A stretch of 64,000 nucleotides of DNA, from assembly GCA_050633885.1 (NCBI GenBank), contig JBOEHK010000004.1, forward strand, positions 1 to 64,000, in the 5' to 3' direction. A program made the position numbers and the translations under genes. Positions 53,311 through 63,243 of the stretch are shown in pieces; position 1 is the stretch's first letter; the number at the start of each line of letters is the position of its first letter. A model generated the notes under the pieces. The model was not told the DNA's origin, ran no database searches, and saw only the letters and a list, made by a program, of their open reading frames with translations. The DNA comes from JAWSVE01 sp050633885 (GTDB taxonomy: Bacteria; Pseudomonadota; Gammaproteobacteria; Pseudomonadales; Cellvibrionaceae).

Positions 53311-55152
53311 ATGTTAGAAGAATCAGTTATTATTATTTCGCTTATCGGGTTAGTTGCCTTTGCTTGCCAATGGTTGGCTTGGCGAGTCAAATTGCCCGCG
53401 ATTTTGTTTTTATTAGGTGCCGGTGTTCTTCTTGGCCCTTCTTCTAGCATTGTTGATCCTGATGCATTATTCGGTGATCTACTTTTTCCGCTGATTTCTC
53501 TGTGTGTTGCCATTATTCTTTTTGAAGGAAGCCTCACACTGAACCTTTCAGAGATTAAAGCTCAGCAATCAATCGTCCAAAGGTTGATCATTGTCGGAGC
53601 GGCAATCACTTGGGTGGTCGTGGCCGTTGCGACCCATTATTTATTTGAAATGAGTTGGGAGTTAAGTATCCTCTTCGGTGCTTTAACGATTGTTACTGGC
53701 CCGACCGTTATCGTTCCGATGTTGAGAACCGTTCGCCCCAATTCTGCAATTGCCAATATCCTTCGATGGGAAGGCATTTTAATTGATCCCGTTGGTGCGT
53801 TGTTAGTGGTTGTGGTTTATGAATTTATCGTGACACAAACTCAGGGAGCGGGTTTGTCACACGGCTTATTGGCTTTTGTCGAAATTATCGGTGTAGGTAG
53901 TGTTCTGGGTTTCTTTGGCGGCTGGTTATTAGGATTTTTACTGAAAAAACATTGGGTGCCTGAATATTTATTGAATCTCGCCACGTTGTCTTTAGTCTTT
54001 ATTGTCTTCAGTTTTTCGAATCATTTCGCTCATGAATCTGGATTGTTAGCTGTGACGATAATGGGGATGTGGTTAGCGAATCAAAAAGATATTCACATTC
54101 AAGAAATACTGAACTTTAAAGAAAATCTAACCGTCGTTTTAATTTCAGGATTATTTATTTTATTGGCAGCAAGACTGACTTTTGAGGAAATCTTAGGCTT
54201 CGGTTGGACGCCTATTGCGTTGTTAGTTGTTATTCAGTTTATCGCGAGACCACTTTCGGTTTTGGCTTCCACTTATGGCTCATCATTGCGATGGCAAGAA
54301 AGAGCATTACTGGCATGGATTGCTCCCCGCGGTATTGTGGCAGCAGCGGTTTCCGCCTTATTTGCGATACGATTAGTTGAAGCGGGTGAATCTCAAGCGG
54401 CCGCATTAGTTCCGTTAACATTTATTGTTATTGTCGGTACGGTGGTCATTCAAAGCGCTACGTCTCGATTATTTGCCACATGGTTAGGTGTTGCTGAGCC
54501 CGCACCAAAAGGTTTTTTAATTGTTGGTGCCAATGCCGTTGCTAGAGCCATTGCTAAAGAATTAAAAAGCAAAGGCTTTCGCGTATTATTAACTGACTCT
54601 AGTTGGGAAAATATCAGTACGGCTCGCATGGAGGGATTAGAAACCTTTTATGGAAATCCTGTGTCTGAGTATGCGGATCAAAAATTAGATTTAGTTGGAA
54701 TCGGTAAATTATTAGCACTATCACCTCGGCGGGCATTAAATGTTGTGGCGGGTATGCGTTATAAAACGGAATTCGGTCAACAAAACATTTATACCTTGAT
54801 GAGCAGAGAAGATGCGAATGTGTCAGAGAAGCATAAGCTGGGTGCAGAAGAAGAGAGGGGTTACATACTCTTTAATCGAGATCTTACGTTCAGCAAGTTT
54901 GCGAGTTTATTGAGTAAAGGTGCAGAGATTAGTTCGACGACGTTATCTGAAGAATTCGATTTCGAGGAATATAAAAAGGTGAATGGAGCTGATGTCATTC
55001 CATTGTTTGCATTAAGTCCGAAAGGAAAATTACAAGTGTTTGTTGATGACGGCAATTTTAAACCCATCTCCGGTTGGCAGATTATTAGTTTGTATGCTCA
55101 GGCTGAAGAAAAACGAATAGCTGCTGCTGAAGCAGAGGTAGAAGAGGCTTAA
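53311..55152 (+). CDS. CPA1-type cation/proton antiporter with C-terminal TrkA-N domain
   Basis: A 613-residue membrane protein. Residues 1-400 hold about twelve membrane segments with ILFEGSLTLNL, GPTVIVPMLRT, the ND/DP-type motif EGILIDPVGALLVV and the late motif WIAPRGIVAAAVSALF, as in NhaP-like sodium/proton antiporters. A Rossmann TrkA-N domain follows (KGFLIVGANAVARAIAKEL, about 408-480), then a C-terminal regulatory part. It exports sodium or potassium in exchange for protons. ATG at 53311. It is followed by a good terminator. Confidence 0.92.
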   Translation: MLEESVIIISLIGLVAFACQWLAWRVKLPAILFLLGAGVLLGPSSSIVDPDALFGDLLFPLISLCVAIILFEGSLTLNLSEIKAQQSIVQRLIIVGAAITWVVVAVATHYLFEMSWELSILFGALTIVTGPTVIVPMLRTVRPNSAIANILRWEGILIDPVGALLVVVVYEFIVTQTQGAGLSHGLLAFVEIIGVGSVLGFFGGWLLGFLLKKHWVPEYLLNLATLSLVFIVFSFSNHFAHESGLLAVTIMGMWLANQKDIHIQEILNFKENLTVVLISGLFILLAARLTFEEILGFGWTPIALLVVIQFIARPLSVLASTYGSSLRWQERALLAWIAPRGIVAAAVSALFAIRLVEAGESQAAALVPLTFIVIVGTVVIQSATSRLFATWLGVAEPAPKGFLIVGANAVARAIAKELKSKGFRVLLTDSSWENISTARMEGLETFYGNPVSEYADQKLDLVGIGKLLALSPRRALNVVAGMRYKTEFGQQNIYTLMSREDANVSEKHKLGAEEERGYILFNRDLTFSKFASLLSKGAEISSTTLSEEFDFEEYKKVNGADVIPLFALSPKGKLQVFVDDGNFKPISGWQIISLYAQAEEKRIAAAEAEVEEA

Positions 55153-55180
55153 TTGTCGTTAGATAAGCCTATTGATCAAT

Positions 55181-55217
55181 GAAGCCGCTTTTAAAGAGCG
55201 GCTTCAGGTTTTTCTTT
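55181..55217 (+). terminator. Rho-independent terminator of the antiporter gene
   Basis: Stem GAAGCCGCT / AGCGGCTTC (9 bp, 7-nt loop) with a T-rich tail, 29 bp past the stop. Confidence 0.85.
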
Positions 55218-55664
55218 TCTCTAATCTTTTTTCTCTAACCCTTCTCCTTTTTTACCCCATTAATCTAGTTTCTTCTCGCTTGTTTCTGTCCTCCTGTCTC
55301 GTACCCTTTATTTTATTGTCATTTTTCGGTGCCATTAACTTTTGTCATTCACCGCCTCTGGCTCTGTCATCAATCCTTTTTAAAAGCTTCATCTAACTGA
55401 AATATTTCTCCCTTATCTTCGCGGTCATGAATTTTGACATAAGCCGCGATAGTGAACATTGTTCATTGAAGTTTTCGTCGAGCAGCGAGCTACATAATAC
55501 TCGCCAATCTGTTTTCCCTAATAAAATCCTTTCTTTTTTTAACAACTTGATTGCCGCTTTTATCATTTCTAATTCGATTAACTTTGTGCTTGGTCACTTC
55601 ATCACAAAGGCAATTGATTGTTTGTGTTTATTAAAAATTCAAATTTTAAAACATCGGGTGATAT
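55218..55664. other. Pyrimidine-rich spacer before the LpxH-like gene
   Basis: A strikingly C/T-rich plus strand (runs such as CCTTCTCCTTTTTTACCCC) for about 170 bp, then ordinary sequence. Frames at 55172-55396 and 55427-55687 have no features, and the second overlaps the next gene; neither is called. The promoter of the next gene should be here. Confidence 0.45.
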
Positions 55665-56603
55665 ATGAATGTAAATGTGAATGCTAATAAAGTATCAATC
55701 AATGGGCTGGAGAGTAGTGAGCTGGATGACAACTTGGTGGAGAGCAATGCACAAAGTCGTGATCCACACCGTATTCAAAAAGCCAACAATAGTTTCAGAA
55801 CATTGTTTATTTCCGATGTGCATTTAGGCTGCAAAGATAGCCATGCCGAGCTTTTATTAGATTTTTTGAATGCAGTTCAATGTGAAACGTTGTTTTTAGT
55901 CGGTGATATTTTTGACATGCTAGCGATGAAACAACGCATATATTGGCCTGAATCTCATTCAGAAGTGTTAAAGGCGATTTATAGAATGGCCCAGTCAGGA
56001 ACAAACGTTATTTATATTCCCGGCAATCATGATATGCCAATGAGATATTTTGAAAGAGGCATGTTGCTGAATGTAGAGCTGCATGATCAAGTGATACATG
56101 AAACTGCAGATGGTAAAAAATTGTTGGTCGTTCATGGTGATGAGTTTGATCATGCTGTGCTTTATAACGCTTTAAATCGGCTGATCGGTGATCATGCCTA
56201 TGGATTAATGGTTTTCTTAAATCGATCATTGCATAAAATTCGCAGTCTTTTTGGTTTTCAGTATTGGTCGTTGGCAACTTTCCTAAAAGAAAATATTTCG
56301 CAAGCGCGACAAACAATTGAAACCTTTGAAAAGGCTGCTATCGGTGAAGCGAGACAGCGTGGTTTAGATGGTGTTGTCTGTGGGCATATTCATAAAGCAG
56401 CCTTGAAAAAAGAAGGGGGTATCACCTACTGTAATGATGGTGATTGGACAGAAACGTGTTCGGCTTTAGTCGAGCATCAATCCGGAGCGTTAGAGCTATT
56501 AGATATTGAGTGTATCCGAGACATCATTGCACACCACGGTGTGACAGATCCAAATACGAAAAATACCGATGAAGCATTGGATAAAGCGGCCTCAGCAGCA
56601 TAA
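55665..56603 (+). CDS. LpxH-like metallophosphoesterase
   Basis: A 312-residue calcineurin-like phosphoesterase with all metal motifs: DVHLGC (about residue 49), VGDIFDM, PGNHDM, VVHGDEFDHA and VCGHIHKA. It belongs to the group annotated as UDP-2,3-diacylglucosamine diphosphatase or LpxH2-like, which often accompanies lipid genes; hydrolysis of a sugar-nucleotide lipid for lipid A is the family hypothesis. An odd Asn/Val repeat start (MNVNVNANKVSING) precedes the domain. It lies 35 bp upstream of an acyltransferase gene, which fits a membrane-lipid role. Confidence 0.85.
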   Translation: MNVNVNANKVSINGLESSELDDNLVESNAQSRDPHRIQKANNSFRTLFISDVHLGCKDSHAELLLDFLNAVQCETLFLVGDIFDMLAMKQRIYWPESHSEVLKAIYRMAQSGTNVIYIPGNHDMPMRYFERGMLLNVELHDQVIHETADGKKLLVVHGDEFDHAVLYNALNRLIGDHAYGLMVFLNRSLHKIRSLFGFQYWSLATFLKENISQARQTIETFEKAAIGEARQRGLDGVVCGHIHKAALKKEGGITYCNDGDWTETCSALVEHQSGALELLDIECIRDIIAHHGVTDPNTKNTDEALDKAASAA

Positions 56604-56638
56604 TGCTGAGTTAATCCTCGTAACGCTGGAATACCTAT

Positions 56639-58435
56639 ATGATATGCATCGAGTCTGCCGTTGAAGAGCGATTCCCAGGATTAACGGTAAAAAAACCGTT
56701 AATTGGAAAAGGACTGTTGAAATTCTTACGATTTATTTGTCATGAAAAAGAATTTAAACAGTTTGAGGAATCATACCCGCACTTAGAAGGATTTGATTTT
56801 CTAGAACAAGCACTGCATTACTTTGATTTTTCTTATCGTGTAAAAGATACCCACCGAGAAAAAATACCTAGCCATGGTCGTGTTGTTATTGTCTCTAATC
56901 ATCCTATTGGTAGTTTGGATGGCTTAGCCTTATTAAAAATGGTCGGGGAAATTCGTCGTGACGTTCGAGTTGTTGCTAATGAATTGTTGTATGCAATAAA
57001 GCCTCTAAGATCATTATTGTTACCAGTTGACAACATGACACATCACAGTGGCAAACAACAATTGCGAGAAATTAAAAATCATTTAAAAGGAGAGGGAGCA
57101 ATAATCATCTTTCCGGCGGGCGAAGTGTCACGTATTAGCCCGACGGGCATAAAAGATTCTCGCTGGAATTCTGGGTTTTTACGATTTGCGACAAAAACAC
57201 AATCACCTATTTTACCGATGTATGTCGATGGTCGAAATTCTTGGTTTTTTTACAGCTTGTCGTTATTAGCAAAGCCGATATCAACATTGTGGCTGATTCG
57301 TGAGATGTTTAAACATGCAAAAAGCCATGTTGATATCTCAGTCGGTAATCCTATTTTTCCTGAACAGTATCAAACGTTAGGCGTCACATCGGCGGTTGTT
57401 TCTAAATTATTTCGTAAGCATGTTTATCGGCTATCAAATAAAAAGCATTCATCAAATAAAAATCTTATCAATAAAAGCAAGTTCGCATCCGAATATGAAG
57501 CTATCGCTCATCCAGAAAATAGACAGTTACTAAAAAGAGAGATGCAAGCTTGTCAAAATCTAGGTAAGACCAGCGATGGTAAATGTATCTACCTTTACCG
57601 ATATAGTACTAATTCAGTGGTTATTCGAGAGCTAGGCCGCTTGAGGGAGCTAGCGTTTCGTTATGTGAAAGAGGGAACTGGTAAACGCAGGGATGTTGAT
57701 ATGTATGATCGATATTACGATCATATCGTACTTTGGGATGATAAAGACTTAGAAATCGTTGGTGCTTACCGTATGGCGCAAAGTGCTACTATTTCATCAC
57801 AAGCAGACCATCTACCTGCACTTTATACAGAAACACTCTTTGCTAATCGATTGAACCAATCGGATGACTTAAAAAATATTTATGATCAAGGTTTGGAGTT
57901 GGGGCGAAGTTTTATTCAGCCACAATATTGGGGTAAAAGAAGTTTAGATTACCTCTGGCAAGGTATTGGCGCGTATCTAACTGTGAATCCACAGATTCGT
58001 TATTTATTCGGTCCTGTGAGTATTAGCTATGAGTATTCGCCAGAGGTAAAAGATTTACTCATTCATTTTTATAAAAATGAATACGGAGTAAAAGATAGTG
58101 AGTTAAAAGGGATGGTAAGTGCGTTAGAACCGTATCAACCGTTGCAGCACAATTCATTAATATCAACATTGAACGAAGCAGAGGGCGTGACTGATAAATT
58201 TAAAGCACTGAAATCAATTTTAAAAGGATTAAACTACACGGTTCCTACTTTATATAAACAATATACAGAGCTGTGTCAGCCGGGAGGGTGTCAGTTTTTA
58301 GCCTTTAATGTCGATAAATATTTTGCAGATTGTGTTGATGGTTTGGTGTTGGTTGATCTTGAAAAAGTGAAACCTGAAAAGCGTAAGCGCTATCTTGCTT
58401 CTTTTATTTCTAATGATTGCGCGGATAAGGAATAA
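56639..58435 (+). CDS. olsF: Bifunctional acyltransferase, OlsF-like (PlsC plus GNAT N-acyltransferase)
   Basis: A 598-residue fusion. The N-terminal half is a PlsC-type O-acyltransferase: SNHPIGSLDG with His88 and Asp94, IFPAGEVSR and the PMYVDGRN segment. The C-terminal half (about 305-480) is a GNAT/OlsB-type N-acyltransferase with RELGRLRELAFRYVKEGTG, GAYRMAQSA and LELGRSFIQPQYWGKRSLD. This order matches OlsF, which makes ornithine lipids (phosphorus-free membrane lipids) in a single protein, although lysine or glycine lipids are possible. Its neighbour is an LpxH-like phosphoesterase. Its genomic neighbour ppk points to phosphate limitation. Confidence 0.82.
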   Translation: MICIESAVEERFPGLTVKKPLIGKGLLKFLRFICHEKEFKQFEESYPHLEGFDFLEQALHYFDFSYRVKDTHREKIPSHGRVVIVSNHPIGSLDGLALLKMVGEIRRDVRVVANELLYAIKPLRSLLLPVDNMTHHSGKQQLREIKNHLKGEGAIIIFPAGEVSRISPTGIKDSRWNSGFLRFATKTQSPILPMYVDGRNSWFFYSLSLLAKPISTLWLIREMFKHAKSHVDISVGNPIFPEQYQTLGVTSAVVSKLFRKHVYRLSNKKHSSNKNLINKSKFASEYEAIAHPENRQLLKREMQACQNLGKTSDGKCIYLYRYSTNSVVIRELGRLRELAFRYVKEGTGKRRDVDMYDRYYDHIVLWDDKDLEIVGAYRMAQSATISSQADHLPALYTETLFANRLNQSDDLKNIYDQGLELGRSFIQPQYWGKRSLDYLWQGIGAYLTVNPQIRYLFGPVSISYEYSPEVKDLLIHFYKNEYGVKDSELKGMVSALEPYQPLQHNSLISTLNEAEGVTDKFKALKSILKGLNYTVPTLYKQYTELCQPGGCQFLAFNVDKYFADCVDGLVLVDLEKVKPEKRKRYLASFISNDCADKE

Positions 58436-58464
58436 AAAACCTTAAAAAAGATTGGAGTCAGATA

Positions 58465-58496
58465 CAAATGGCGAATATAAAATATTCGCCATTTTT
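58465..58496. terminator. Two-way terminator between the acyltransferase gene and ppk
   Basis: Stem AAATGGCGAATAT / ATATTCGCCATTT (13 bp, 3-nt loop) with T and A runs, between convergent genes. Confidence 0.8.
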
Positions 58497-58601
58497 GGTT
58501 TATACAGTGAATAAGATGAAGTGGGTAAAGTAGAAAAAAATACTCACATAAGTTGCAGCGATGTTTAGCAAAGATAAATGACATCAAACAATCAATAAGT
58601 A

Positions 58602-60782
58602 TTAGTCAGCCAGCTTTTCTAAAAATACTTTTTGGGCGGACAATGGTTTAGCTCGACCCGGTGTATTTTGAGTGTATGAGCCGTCACTGTTCAGTTCCCA
58701 GCTCTCACAATTGTCAGCGAGGAAGACTTCTAGTTCTTTTCGGATTCGGGTCGCAAAGTTTTCATTTTCGATTGGAAATGAGACTTCTACGCGATTATCT
58801 AAATTTCTTTCCATTAAGTCAGCACTTGAACAAAATACACTAGGGGTGTTGTTCGCAAAATAATAGACACGAGAGTGTTCAAGTAAACGACCGACGACAG
58901 AGCGTACCGTGATGTTGTCAGAAACACCGGGGATTTTTGGGCGTAAACAACACATGCCTCTCACGATTAATTCGATTTTAACGCCGGCTTGTGATGCTTG
59001 GTATAACGCTTTGATAATTTTGGGGTCTGTTAAACCATTCACTTTAGCGACAATTCTGGCAGACTTTCCGCTTGAAGCGACTTCCGCCTCATTTTGAATC
59101 ATTTGTAAAAGGTTCTTTTTTAACGTAAAAGGCGCATGAGAAATTTTTCTGATGCGAACAGTTTTTCCCATGCCCGTAAGTTGCTGGAAAATTTTATGAA
59201 CGTCATTACAGAGATCGGTGTCACTGGTAAATAAACTGTAATCTGTATAAATTTTTGCATTGCTTGAATGATAGTTACCCGTGCCCAGGTGAGCAAAGCG
59301 TTTTAACTGTCGACCTTGACGGCGAAGTATGAGCATTATTTTCGCGTGACATTTATAACCAACTACGCCATAAATAACGAGTGCGCCAGCTTCCTGTAAG
59401 CGATCTGCGAGCATAATATTATCTTCTTCATCGAATCTAGCGCGTAACTCGATGACAGCTGTCACTTCTTTTCCATTTCTTGCTGCTTCTACTAATGCAT
59501 CAACTACTTCGGATTGACTGCCAGTTCTGTACAGTGTTTGTTTGATCACTAAAACATTGGGGTCGTTCGCTGCTTGCCGTAGTACATCAACAATGGGTGT
59601 GAAGGATTCATACGGATGATTTAATAAAATATCTTCATTCGAAATTACACTCAGTAGGTTCGAGTTTTTCATTAAATTTTTCGGAAGACCTGGTGTAAAA
59701 GGAGGAAAATATAAAGCAGGATCTTTTATGTGATCGATTAAATGGGTGAGCCGATGAAGATTAACCGGCCCATCAGCCAAGTAGGTATCGTTTGACGATA
59801 GTGCGAATTCTTGTTGTAAAAATTCGATAATTGAATCGGGGCAGTCTTTGACTATTTCTAATCGTACGGCGGTACCAAATCGACGAGAAGGAAGTTCACC
59901 ACGAAGTGCGCGAGCCATATCTTTGACTTCGGCCGCATTCAATTCAATATCGGCATCCCGAGTAATTCTAAATTGATAACAGCCGATAGCCGTCATGCCA
60001 GGAAAAATATCTGAAGCATGTTTGCTCATGATGCCTGAGAGGTAAATAAATTGCTTTTTATCGGTTTCATTTTTAGTAGGAAGTTGTATGACTCGTGGCA
60101 TGTTTCGAGGCGCTGGAACAATGGCCAAGCCGCTATCTCTTCCAAAAGCATCTTTTCCTTCAAGTTGCACAATAAAGTTTAAACTTTTATTCACAAGGCG
60201 GGGAAAGGGATGAGTGGTATCCAGTCCTACGGGACTAATGATGGGCATGATTTCACGACGAAAATATTTAGCTACCCAATCTTGTTGTTGTTCGCTAAGC
60301 TGAGAATTATCTAAAATTTCGATACCGTTTTTACTCAGCAAGGGTAATAAAGTGTCATTGTAAGCTTGATATTGATTCTCAAAAGCTTCGTGGCAAGTGT
60401 TGGTGATTTCTTGTAAGACATCTTGTGCTCGCATACCGTCAGCACTGAGATGGTCATGGCCAAAATGAATGCCTTCTTTTAATTCTGCAACCTGTACTTC
60501 AAAAAACTGATCGATGTTATTTGAAAAAATAGTGAGGAAGCGAACTCTTTCTAATAGAGGGTATTCTTCGTTGTTGACTTGAGCAAGAACGCGAATATTA
60601 AATTGCAGTAAACTTAATTGCCTGTTCAGATAGTATTGCGGCGACGTTAGTTGTATTTCATCAATCATGGGTTTGTCTTTTGTTCTCGGCATATAGACCT
60701 GAGCGTCTGTTAGCGTATTTGTTTGCTTATCTACACGATAGCCAACACGACTCTTTACAGTGTCAGGGTTTAATTTAGTCAT
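58602..60782 (-). CDS. ppk: Polyphosphate kinase 1
   Basis: A 726-residue enzyme making polyphosphate from ATP. The four-domain order is intact: N-terminal LNRQLSLLQFNIRVLAQ, FVQLEGKDAFGR-type head domain, the catalytic-region HPYESFTPIVDVLRQA, VIELRARFDEEDNI, the phosphohistidine-type HAKIMLILRR and HLGTGNYHSSNAKIYTDY, and a final LLEHSRVYYFANN. ATG at 60782 was preferred to GTG at 60800 because a possible PHO box lies only 14 bp from the GTG. Length matches Ppk1. Confidence 0.97.
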   Translation of the reverse strand: MTKLNPDTVKSRVGYRVDKQTNTLTDAQVYMPRTKDKPMIDEIQLTSPQYYLNRQLSLLQFNIRVLAQVNNEEYPLLERVRFLTIFSNNIDQFFEVQVAELKEGIHFGHDHLSADGMRAQDVLQEITNTCHEAFENQYQAYNDTLLPLLSKNGIEILDNSQLSEQQQDWVAKYFRREIMPIISPVGLDTTHPFPRLVNKSLNFIVQLEGKDAFGRDSGLAIVPAPRNMPRVIQLPTKNETDKKQFIYLSGIMSKHASDIFPGMTAIGCYQFRITRDADIELNAAEVKDMARALRGELPSRRFGTAVRLEIVKDCPDSIIEFLQQEFALSSNDTYLADGPVNLHRLTHLIDHIKDPALYFPPFTPGLPKNLMKNSNLLSVISNEDILLNHPYESFTPIVDVLRQAANDPNVLVIKQTLYRTGSQSEVVDALVEAARNGKEVTAVIELRARFDEEDNIMLADRLQEAGALVIYGVVGYKCHAKIMLILRRQGRQLKRFAHLGTGNYHSSNAKIYTDYSLFTSDTDLCNDVHKIFQQLTGMGKTVRIRKISHAPFTLKKNLLQMIQNEAEVASSGKSARIVAKVNGLTDPKIIKALYQASQAGVKIELIVRGMCCLRPKIPGVSDNITVRSVVGRLLEHSRVYYFANNTPSVFCSSADLMERNLDNRVEVSFPIENENFATRIRKELEVFLADNCESWELNSDGSYTQNTPGRAKPLSAQKVFLEKLAD

Positions 60783-60813
60783 CCAGCTACTGTACACCAA
60801 TGACTTGAGAGGA

Positions 60814-60833
60814 ATGTTAAAGATTTATGACAG
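60814..60833 (-). promoter_or_regulatory. Possible PHO box upstream of ppk
   Basis: On the minus strand CTGTCATAAATCTTTAACAT: the first half matches the PhoB repeat CTGTCAT and spacer AAAT exactly; the second half matches at four of seven positions. It is placed to act as the -35 element of a promoter that would start close to the ppk ATG. ppk belongs to the Pho regulon in several bacteria. Confidence 0.4.
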
Positions 60834-60919
60834 TGTAGCGCATGTTGACAATATCATAGATTAATCTCTTGCAAGTTGAACGGGTAAACAGCAATTTAGA
60901 TGATGCGTAGATAGGCCAA

Positions 60920-61522
60920 TTAACGAATAGGGATCGTATTTGGTCTTTCTTTTCGATTCTTTAACCAGCTTGCCTTCGGTGTTGGATCTGGTTTTTTTCC
61001 GTCATAGGCGTTTGTATCAGGAATATAGGGATCGATTAACGCGACGGCTTTTTGATAAGTTTCAAAAACATCGACAGTGGCCCCTATTTCTAAATGGCGA
61101 GAGAGCATGGTGGTCGGGAAAAGGCAGTGCTCCGTATTCGGGACGCAAAGCGCTCGGCTTCTGCCGTATTTGTCTTGATAAACAACCCAATCCAATTTGA
61201 GCTCATTTTCTAAAATGTTCCCTAGAGCGACGCCTGTGGCTTGTAGAGTTTCTTTATCTGATTTTTTAATAATCTTTCTGTCGGCGATTCGTTGTAGCAG
61301 AGCGATATCAGCTGTCGAGCCCGACAAGCCCTGACCGAAATGCCGTCTTCCTAGATTCTCAATGCTTTGTGATTTCCGCTTCAGTTCATTTTTATCTGAC
61401 CATGTTAAGGGCGAAACAGGGCTAGGTTTTTGCTCAGCGTTTTGAGATAATGCATTTGATACCTGCATAGTGGAACAGATAGCTGCGATTATGAGTGCAA
61501 TAATTTTTATTGAGTGTTTCAT
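60920..61522 (-). CDS. DUF3806-domain exported protein
   Basis: A 200-residue exported protein. A signal peptide (IIALIIAAICSTMQVSNA) precedes a Pro/Ser-rich linker and a domain with ALGNILENELKLDWVVYQDK and YGRSRALCVPN, the DUF3806 pattern. A Cys pair (CVPNTEHC) may form a disulfide. The C-terminal 25 residues are Pro/Lys/Asn-rich. Function unknown. It is near ppk but in a separate transcription unit. Confidence 0.82.
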   Translation of the reverse strand: MKHSIKIIALIIAAICSTMQVSNALSQNAEQKPSPVSPLTWSDKNELKRKSQSIENLGRRHFGQGLSGSTADIALLQRIADRKIIKKSDKETLQATGVALGNILENELKLDWVVYQDKYGRSRALCVPNTEHCLFPTTMLSRHLEIGATVDVFETYQKAVALIDPYIPDTNAYDGKKPDPTPKASWLKNRKERPNTIPIR

Positions 61523-61609
61523 GTCGATTTTCTTTTAAACAATTAATTGGATGTAGTGATCAATAATTATTGAGAAATAGGCAATAAAAAGTTGTATTAA
61601 GCCGTTTCT

Positions 61610-63172
61610 TTATTCATTGGTTCGTTCTCGATTATTTTCAGTTTCTTGATGCTTAATGTCTATATCTTGTTTAAACATGTCGGCTTTTTCTGTTGGTAAA
61701 GGAAAAATATTTTCAAAGCCAACTGAGTAACCACTGTCCGTCACGACTCTGACGTGTTTTCTTTGAAGTTGTCTGGGCTCGCTGACGCCACAGGAATGAG
61801 CAATTAACCCAACGCTATGCACTAAGTGTTTTTGGTATTGAGCGACTCGTTCAGCTTTTGTTGTTGTATTCAGGCCTCGTTGGAGTTTCGTGTTATGTGT
61901 TGCAACTCCAGTAGGGCAAGTATTTTTATTACACTGTAACGCTTGAATGCAACCAAGTGCAAACATGAACCCTCGAGCGCTGGTGACAAAATCAGCACCC
62001 AATGCGAGGGCCCACGCGACGCCAGCAGGGTTAATTAATTTACCAGCAACAATGACTTTGATTCGATTGCGCAGTCCTTGTTCCGTTAATTTATTAACAA
62101 TCCAAGGTAAGCTTTCTTTAATCGGTAATCCAACATAATCCATGAGAGGTTGTGGCGATGCGCCAGTTCCGCCATCGGCACTGTCAATGGTGATAAAGTC
62201 GGGGGCAGATTCAATGCCTCGAATTCTAATTTCGTGAAATAAATCATCGATCCAAAGCTCGTCCCCGATGACCAGTTTAAAGCCGACAGGTTTTCCCGTA
62301 ACGCGACGTATACGTTTAATCATGTCGAGCAAGTCGGCATTTGAATCGATATCGACATGCCGATTAGGGCTAAGTGAGGCTTCTCCTTCGTTAATTCCTC
62401 TAATGCGAGCGACTTCTTTCGATACTTTTTCGGCTGGTAGTATTCCGCCTTTTCCTGGTTTGGCTCCTTGGCTTAATTTGATCTCAAACATTTTAATTTG
62501 TGAGTGAGACGCCATTTCTTTTAATTTGTTATCGCAAAGCATGCCATCTTTTCCTCGGACACCATACTTAGCCGTACCAATTTGAAAAACAATATCGGCA
62601 CCGCCTTCAAGATGATAAGGAGAGAGACCACCTTCGCCGGTATTTAACCAGCAGCCTGCTTTTGCTGCGCCACTTGATAAAGCTATGATAGCGGGTTTTG
62701 ATATCGCCCCATAACTCATAGCAGAAATATTAAAAATAGAATCTGTTGAGTAAGGCTTTTCACAGTAGGGGCCAATAGTGACGGGAGAAGATTTTAACGC
62801 ATCTTCATCGAGAGTAGGGAAGGCCGAATTCATAAACATGACTACGCCAGTTTCGTTTAAGTCACGCGTTGATCCAAAGGCAATACTACTGTCTACATTT
62901 TTTGCAGCACGATAAACCCATTGACGGTCGGCTCTATTAAAAGGCAGCTCTTCTCGATCAGTGGCAAACCAATACGGTCGTAAAAATTCACCGATGTGCT
63001 CAAAAAAATATCTGAACCGACCGATGACGGGATAATTACTCCTTATCGTGTGGGTTTTTTGTGTGATGTCGATGACATAAAAAATCGCAATGATAATAAT
63101 GAGTCCAGCAATAATACTGACAAATAAAAACGATATTAAAGATAGAACACCCATTGTAAAACTGTCGAACAT
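61610..63172 (-). CDS. Membrane-anchored FMN-binding glutamate-synthase-family protein
   Basis: A 520-residue protein with an N-terminal membrane helix (LISFLFVSIIAGLIIIIAIF) and a TIM-barrel domain like the FMN/iron-sulfur domain of glutamate synthase: NISAMSYGAISKPA, LNTGEGGLSPYH, KLSQGAKPGKGGILPAEKV, ITIDSADGGTGASPQPLMD and a cysteine cluster GCIQALQCNKNTCPTGVATH. The 3Fe-4S-type cysteines (C-x5-C-x4-C) are present. This short stand-alone type lacks the amidotransferase domain and its substrate is unknown. Start ATG at 63172. Confidence 0.92.
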   Translation of the reverse strand: MFDSFTMGVLSLISFLFVSIIAGLIIIIAIFYVIDITQKTHTIRSNYPVIGRFRYFFEHIGEFLRPYWFATDREELPFNRADRQWVYRAAKNVDSSIAFGSTRDLNETGVVMFMNSAFPTLDEDALKSSPVTIGPYCEKPYSTDSIFNISAMSYGAISKPAIIALSSGAAKAGCWLNTGEGGLSPYHLEGGADIVFQIGTAKYGVRGKDGMLCDNKLKEMASHSQIKMFEIKLSQGAKPGKGGILPAEKVSKEVARIRGINEGEASLSPNRHVDIDSNADLLDMIKRIRRVTGKPVGFKLVIGDELWIDDLFHEIRIRGIESAPDFITIDSADGGTGASPQPLMDYVGLPIKESLPWIVNKLTEQGLRNRIKVIVAGKLINPAGVAWALALGADFVTSARGFMFALGCIQALQCNKNTCPTGVATHNTKLQRGLNTTTKAERVAQYQKHLVHSVGLIAHSCGVSEPRQLQRKHVRVVTDSGYSVGFENIFPLPTEKADMFKQDIDIKHQETENNRERTNE

Positions 63173-63243
63173 GCCAGCAGGCCTCTCATAATTTTTTATA
63201 TTGTTGCAAACTTATGCTCAAAATGATGATTTAAATTATCGAC

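Noticed and set aside
55172..55687. Two plus-strand frames in the spacer before the LpxH-like gene
   Set aside because: The first starts inside the antiporter terminator and is an artefact of a pyrimidine-rich tract; the second overlaps the start of the real gene.
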